This document shows positions 61,301 to 64,000 of a stretch of DNA of 64,000 nt, piece by piece; positions within the stretch are counted from its first letter, which is position 1, and every line of letters begins with the position of its first letter. A program made the position numbers and the translations under genes. The notes beneath the pieces were generated by a model, which saw only the letters and a program-made list of their open reading frames with translations, made no database searches and was not told the origin of the DNA. Source of the DNA: Anisakis pegreffii (Eukaryota > Nematoda > Chromadorea > Rhabditida > Anisakidae); the NCBI GenBank assembly GCA_035041965.1, contig JAPYMA010001814.1:171747-235746 (forward strand), read 5' to 3'.

Positions 61301-63595
61301 TGTCGACTGATTTAGGGACCACGTATTATTCCCTTTTATAAGCCAACTATTGACCTATCTTTCAAGCGATTTTTTGCATTGCTGTTGATGCAGTATTCGA
61401 AGTTGTTTCGATCATGATCAATTCAGTCATTCGCAACCGAAGAGTTTAGATTTGCATCCTGTTGACGAATCATCCTTATAGACTGACTAATTCACTTTGA
61501 TCATTTAGGAAAAGTAAGCGTTTGATGGATGTGATGTGTTCCATCGCTTTCGAAATAAATTTTTTGTGGGATAAGAAAAAAAACTGGTTTGATAATGGGC
61601 GTTCATTTGTGTTTTGTGTGATTTCGTGGGGTGGGGTTGGAAGAGTTTGTTATTATAGTATTTAATGTAAACGATTTGATGTGTCGTTGAAAATATGAAT
61701 CATATGAGATTTGTGAGGGGTCGTATTTTTGTACATCAGCGATTTGTTGAATTTCACTCAAAAGTCAGATTGTTGAAATTCCAGAATTTCAATAATCATT
61801 TTAAACTTTGATTTTGTTAATTCCAATCTGCGAAATATTTTGGTCATAATCACTAGGTGAGTTTAGTTGCGGAACTGAATGTAATGAATTGATTGAGAGC
61901 ACCTTTTAAGATATATTTGTTTTCAATGACCAAGTGATTCGCCACTCTTTGCGGTCATTGTTTTCCTAGAGCATCATATTAGATGGGTACGGATTCTATG
62001 ATGTTTTGGTACATTTAATGTACTGTTTTGAATTTCATTATTTTTCTTTATCTAATTTCCTGTCATTTCTTTGTTTTTATTTCGATGAGTTCAGAATTTT
62101 GGGTTCTGTTCGTTCCAGTTTTCAAAATGTTAAGCTCATAAGTGTTGGCGATAATATTCCATCAACTTCTTTACACATTGCAAATAAAGGAAAAAATGCA
62201 AAAATCAGTGGATAACGGACGGTAGTAATTTGCATTGACTTCCTTTTTCGTCAGAAAAATGAATGAAAACTTGCACGGTTAATGATGAATTATGATGACT
62301 GCAGGAATAAGTGACAAGAGGTAATGTGCTGGATGTATGCAGTTCTTTTGTTTATAAGTAATTTACATGAACTAATAGATACAAAGCTAATAGTGTGACT
62401 ATAATGTTGGTTCTCATAAAATTCATATGTTGAATACTCTTAGTTCTAGTTCATAAACTGTATTTGGCCATAAACAGCAAAAAAAAATTCACGACTTTAT
62501 TTCATTTTCAATTCTCTCCAAATCTTTAAATTTTTACTTTTTCAAGATTCATATGTGTATTTGTATCATTCATATTTACTGCTTACCAGCATTCAGTTAT
62601 TGCTTTTTAAAGTTTTCTTCTTGTCCTTTCATTCAGAGTTTGTGAATTCCGTGAACAGAACTACTTAAAATAATGTTCAATAATTCAGCAGTTTTTTTTT
62701 CAAATTCGGATTTCTTCATTCGTTTATTCTTCATCAACCGACTTCACTCTAATCGCCTCACTTTATTTTGTCACTTTTACAATCTTCCTATTTAAAACGT
62801 CATTTTTGCACCACACCGAAAAGGTCATCATCAATCCAATGCAGTGATGTATATAATTGTTACTTTATTATTTCATTTCATACCAAAATAACAAAATTAT
62901 GCTGTTTGTTCGGTAATATGCCATATGTAAATCAGTTTCAACAAGTTTTTCAGTCCGTTCTATTGTTCTCTTTTTAAATTATTGAAAGTCCTTTATCATC
63001 ATTCTTTTTTCCTATTTTCAGTATGTTTTTTGTTTCATTTTCCTATATCTAAAGTTAAAGAAATCGTTGTAGTTTTAATCAGTGAATAGTGACATTATAA
63101 AATAGTGATTATTTGAGATGAAATTTGTCCAGTCATAAATGTCAATGATTGTTATTTGAGAAAGAGTAGGAAAAGGTTGGCCTTTGATCACCCGTCAACG
63201 AAACTTTTGTGGGTAATTAAATTTGGTTATCGTCATTGAGAGTAATCTTTCCGGGTGCTCAAAGCAGATATGAGTGAAGTAGGCAAAACCATGTAAGGAA
63301 TGAATATTGTTAATTTTTGATTCGAAATGAGATGAATAATTAGATTATGTATGAGTTATAAATCGCTGTCATAAATGACGAATAAAGTATCAGCTGTAAA
63401 ACGTATAAATTAAGGCGATTCTTCAACAATCACCCGTCATCAAGTCCAACTCGACCGCAGTCAGTCACAGTGGGTGTTGCTCGTAATAACAGTAATACAG
63501 GAGCCGTATCTCAGAATCGACTCAGCGCAGCAGATCCCCTCCAATTAGCGTCACCTTGCTCATCCGATTCGCACAACGATAATCTCTCAGTGAAG
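45357..63595 (+). CDS. unc-73: TRIO/UNC-73-type Rho guanine-nucleotide exchange factor, linker and SH3 exons, partial at both ends
   Basis: Proposed exons: 45357-45418 (weaker), 47989-48125, 48298-48505 (or donor at 48460), 51224-51316, 52425-52511, 53306-53426, 59699-59798 and 63415-63595; all junctions from 47989 on keep phase. First comes a linker with Gln runs, then SLKAIRSRTESLYDS, resembling the SRT..LDS linker before the TRIO SH3. The SH3 is split over two exons: YCIAVDDFEASQSDQLTV, MKGQRLE, then YRDEPEWVMVSC and GLVPASIL. After it come KRKSIRRFFNNHPSSSP, like the basic patch after the TRIO SH3, and a Ser-rich stretch leading off the window toward the expected second DH-PH module. TRIO/UNC-73 activates Rac and Rho in axon guidance and cell migration. 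No DH1-PH1, spectrin or Sec14 exons are seen upstream. The identity rests on remembered similarity of SH3 and flanks. Confidence 0.78.
46103..46119. repeat. Short (CA)n tract
   Basis: About eight CA dinucleotides in non-coding sequence; a simple microsatellite. Confidence 0.9.
47488..47578. repeat. ATT-rich trinucleotide tract
   Basis: Interrupted (ATT)n with GTT, ATC and CTG variants. It explains the Tyr/Ile-rich open frames on both strands here. Similar tracts occur at 40072-40121 and 51108-51168. Confidence 0.85.
48478..48618 (+). repeat. Left arm of a perfect 141-bp inverted duplication
   Basis: This segment is identical, base for base, to the reverse complement of 51971-52111. It begins 17 bases after the GTAAGT donor candidate at 48461. 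If the exon instead runs to the GTAAGA donor at 48506, the arm carries the last 28 exon bases, the 5' splice site and 113 intron bases. Identity breaks off sharply on both sides. Confidence 0.95.
49269..49360. repeat. (TA)n microsatellite, about 46 units
   Basis: Uninterrupted TA repeat in an UNC-73 intron. Open frames of Ile/Tyr here are artefacts. Confidence 0.97.
50360..50840. other. GC-richer segment inside an UNC-73 intron
   Basis: Around 50400-50830 base composition rises (for example CTCCTCCGAGGGCACCACCC near 50564) and both strands stay open for 67-68 codons. Neither frame shows a known domain. It may be a dispersed-element fragment; no terminal repeats or target-site duplication were found. 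Confidence 0.3.
51971..52111 (-). repeat. Right arm of the perfect 141-bp inverted duplication
   Basis: Reverse complement of 48478-48618 with no mismatch over 141 bp, 3.35 kb away. It lies in the intron between the linker exon (51224-51316) and the first SH3 exon (52425-52511), so it places an antisense copy of the upstream exon/intron border within the same transcript. Confidence 0.95.
53427..56387. other. UNC-73 intron, left of the alternative first exon
   Basis: Holds the TA array at 54260-54321 and otherwise no recognisable feature. The part just before 56388 would contain the alternative promoter if the internal first exon is real, but no core promoter element can be named. Confidence 0.5.
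54260..54321. repeat. (TA)n microsatellite, about 31 units
   Basis: Uninterrupted TA repeat in an UNC-73 intron. Confidence 0.97.
56388..56694 (+). CDS. unc-73: Putative alternative first exon of UNC-73 (short isoform)
   Basis: An ATG at 56388 opens 102 codons plus one base, ending before GTTTGT at 56695. The sequence is hydrophilic, rich in Ser, Thr and Lys, with a basic patch RKQRWSFAFKRRWFSSVAS and the end TVLGTNRF. Its phase-1 end equals that of the last SH3 exon (53426), so it can join exon 59699 in frame, giving TNRF-D-GVSAS. The resulting protein would skip the SH3 and start just before the downstream part. UNC-73 in C. elegans is known to have short isoforms made from internal promoters that keep only the second RhoGEF module, which fits. 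It could instead be a chance frame, but length, composition and phase argue for a real exon. Confidence 0.6.
57533..57970. mobile_element. Deleted mariner-family element (MITE-like), 438 bp
   Basis: The ends form terminal inverted repeats of about 66 bp that share GGTTGGTGCATAAGTTC, followed by AATTCCATTATT and GGCGAA, with few mismatches. TA flanks both sides (57531-57532 and 57971-57972), the mariner target duplication, and the TTAGGTTGGTGC start is typical of mariner ends. Inside, the plus strand around 57733-57800 reads THFLQVLLFAFSHG, stop, then TTRELCG, resembling the first helix region of mariner transposases with an in-frame stop; the catalytic part is gone. It is therefore an internally deleted, non-autonomous copy, sitting in an UNC-73 intron. 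Confidence 0.85.
58293..58371. repeat. (TA)n microsatellite, about 39 units
   Basis: Uninterrupted AT repeat in an UNC-73 intron, the third such array in 9 kb. Confidence 0.97.
58534..58878 (-). CDS. Unassigned 114-codon frame antisense in an UNC-73 intron
   Basis: A minus-strand frame whose middle looks protein-like (IRFRGAMALVNKLIRLQRSQ). No domain, signal peptide or splice partner is recognised. It might be a fragment of a mobile element or a nested gene, or chance in a long intron. Confidence 0.2.
   Translation of the reverse strand: MQHSVMLFKYGIIAISNLHIQMTSPIVLIENNFKVPKPKNSFPLLSHRQKGVINETTEIRFRGAMALVNKLIRLQRSQTLDYECCAKKILKASHYIFDRKNQILIWLAFWSEMC
59799..63414. other. UNC-73 intron of 3.6 kb
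   Basis: T-rich sequence with pyrimidine runs. Frames at 60130-60782 overlap each other in several phases and lack any motif, so I take them as chance. No repeat or RNA gene is recognised. Confidence 0.5.
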
Positions 63596-64000
63596 GTTTC
63601 ACCTTTTCAAGTTTTATTTTTGGTTGCATGATGTTATGCTTCAGTTTTATGACATTATGAATTCATTTAGCTGCTTCAGTCATTTGAATCATTTCGTTTC
63701 ACAGAGTTTTGTGATAAGCACAAGGAGCATATGAATCGCTGATGTAGCGAAATAAACGCTTGAAACGTTTCTCCAAACTGACTTGAACGAGCTTAAGTAC
63801 GGAACCAATAGCCCAACGTGTTCAGACGAATACGATATATTCGTAAATTTTCAAAGAGTAGACAATGTATGGATGATAGTGGTGATATGGAAGAATGCAG
63901 ATGAGTAATTCATGAATTGAATTGAATGATGAGTATGAATGCGCTTTCATGGAAAGAAGAAACGACACTATCAGTCTCTGATACGTAGTGATGTATGCGA

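Noticed and set aside
1..64000. tRNA, rRNA, SL RNA genes or CRISPR arrays
   Set aside because: No B-box-like GTTCGAAYCC with a matching cloverleaf, no rRNA blocks, no SL1 leader sequence and no regularly spaced repeats were seen.

Overview
The window reads as nematode nuclear DNA. It is AT-rich, its genes are broken into short exons, and nearly all acceptors have the form TTTCAG, TTTAAG or TTTTAG. It holds a chemoreceptor of the nematode Sra/Srb/Sre type and a TWK-type potassium channel. Non-coding DNA is plentiful and introns are often over 1 kb, so it does not look like a compact Caenorhabditis-style genome. I could not fix the species.

Layout, left to right. 153-3001 (+): 3' exons of a SERINC membrane protein. 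4134-5081 (+): a complete TMEM258, the small oligosaccharyltransferase subunit. 6753-7552 (-): a complete two-exon secreted Kunitz protein with an acidic insertion in its inhibitory loop. 8-21 kb: gene-poor, with repeats, a 1.47-kb hAT-like element (15468-16940) and a few isolated exon-like segments. 21398-21580 (+): a short secreted reading frame ending in an amidation/dibasic site, possibly a neuropeptide precursor. 23112-25203 (+): exons for TM3 to TM7 of a chemoreceptor. 28949-35662 (+): a nearly complete K2P potassium channel. 37472-38923 (-): the C-terminal five exons of RTF1 (Paf1 complex). 45357-63595 (+): linker and SH3 exons of a TRIO/UNC-73 Rho guanine-nucleotide exchange factor that runs off the right edge, with a putative internal alternative first exon at 56388.

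The genes are unrelated housekeeping, neuronal and secreted functions; I see no operon or cassette that acts as one system. The most unusual points are: (1) the Kunitz inhibitor loop with about 19 extra, mostly acidic residues; (2) a perfect 141-bp inverted duplication inside UNC-73 that may include an exon end and its splice donor; (3) a phase-matched alternative first exon that would make a short UNC-73 isoform without SH3; (4) RTF1 and UNC-73 facing each other with the 5' halves of both missing from the gap between them, which suggests a rearrangement or misjoin; and (5) the candidate neuropeptide gene.

All exon boundaries were set by eye from splice consensus, reading-frame phase and remembered family motifs. 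No database search was run.
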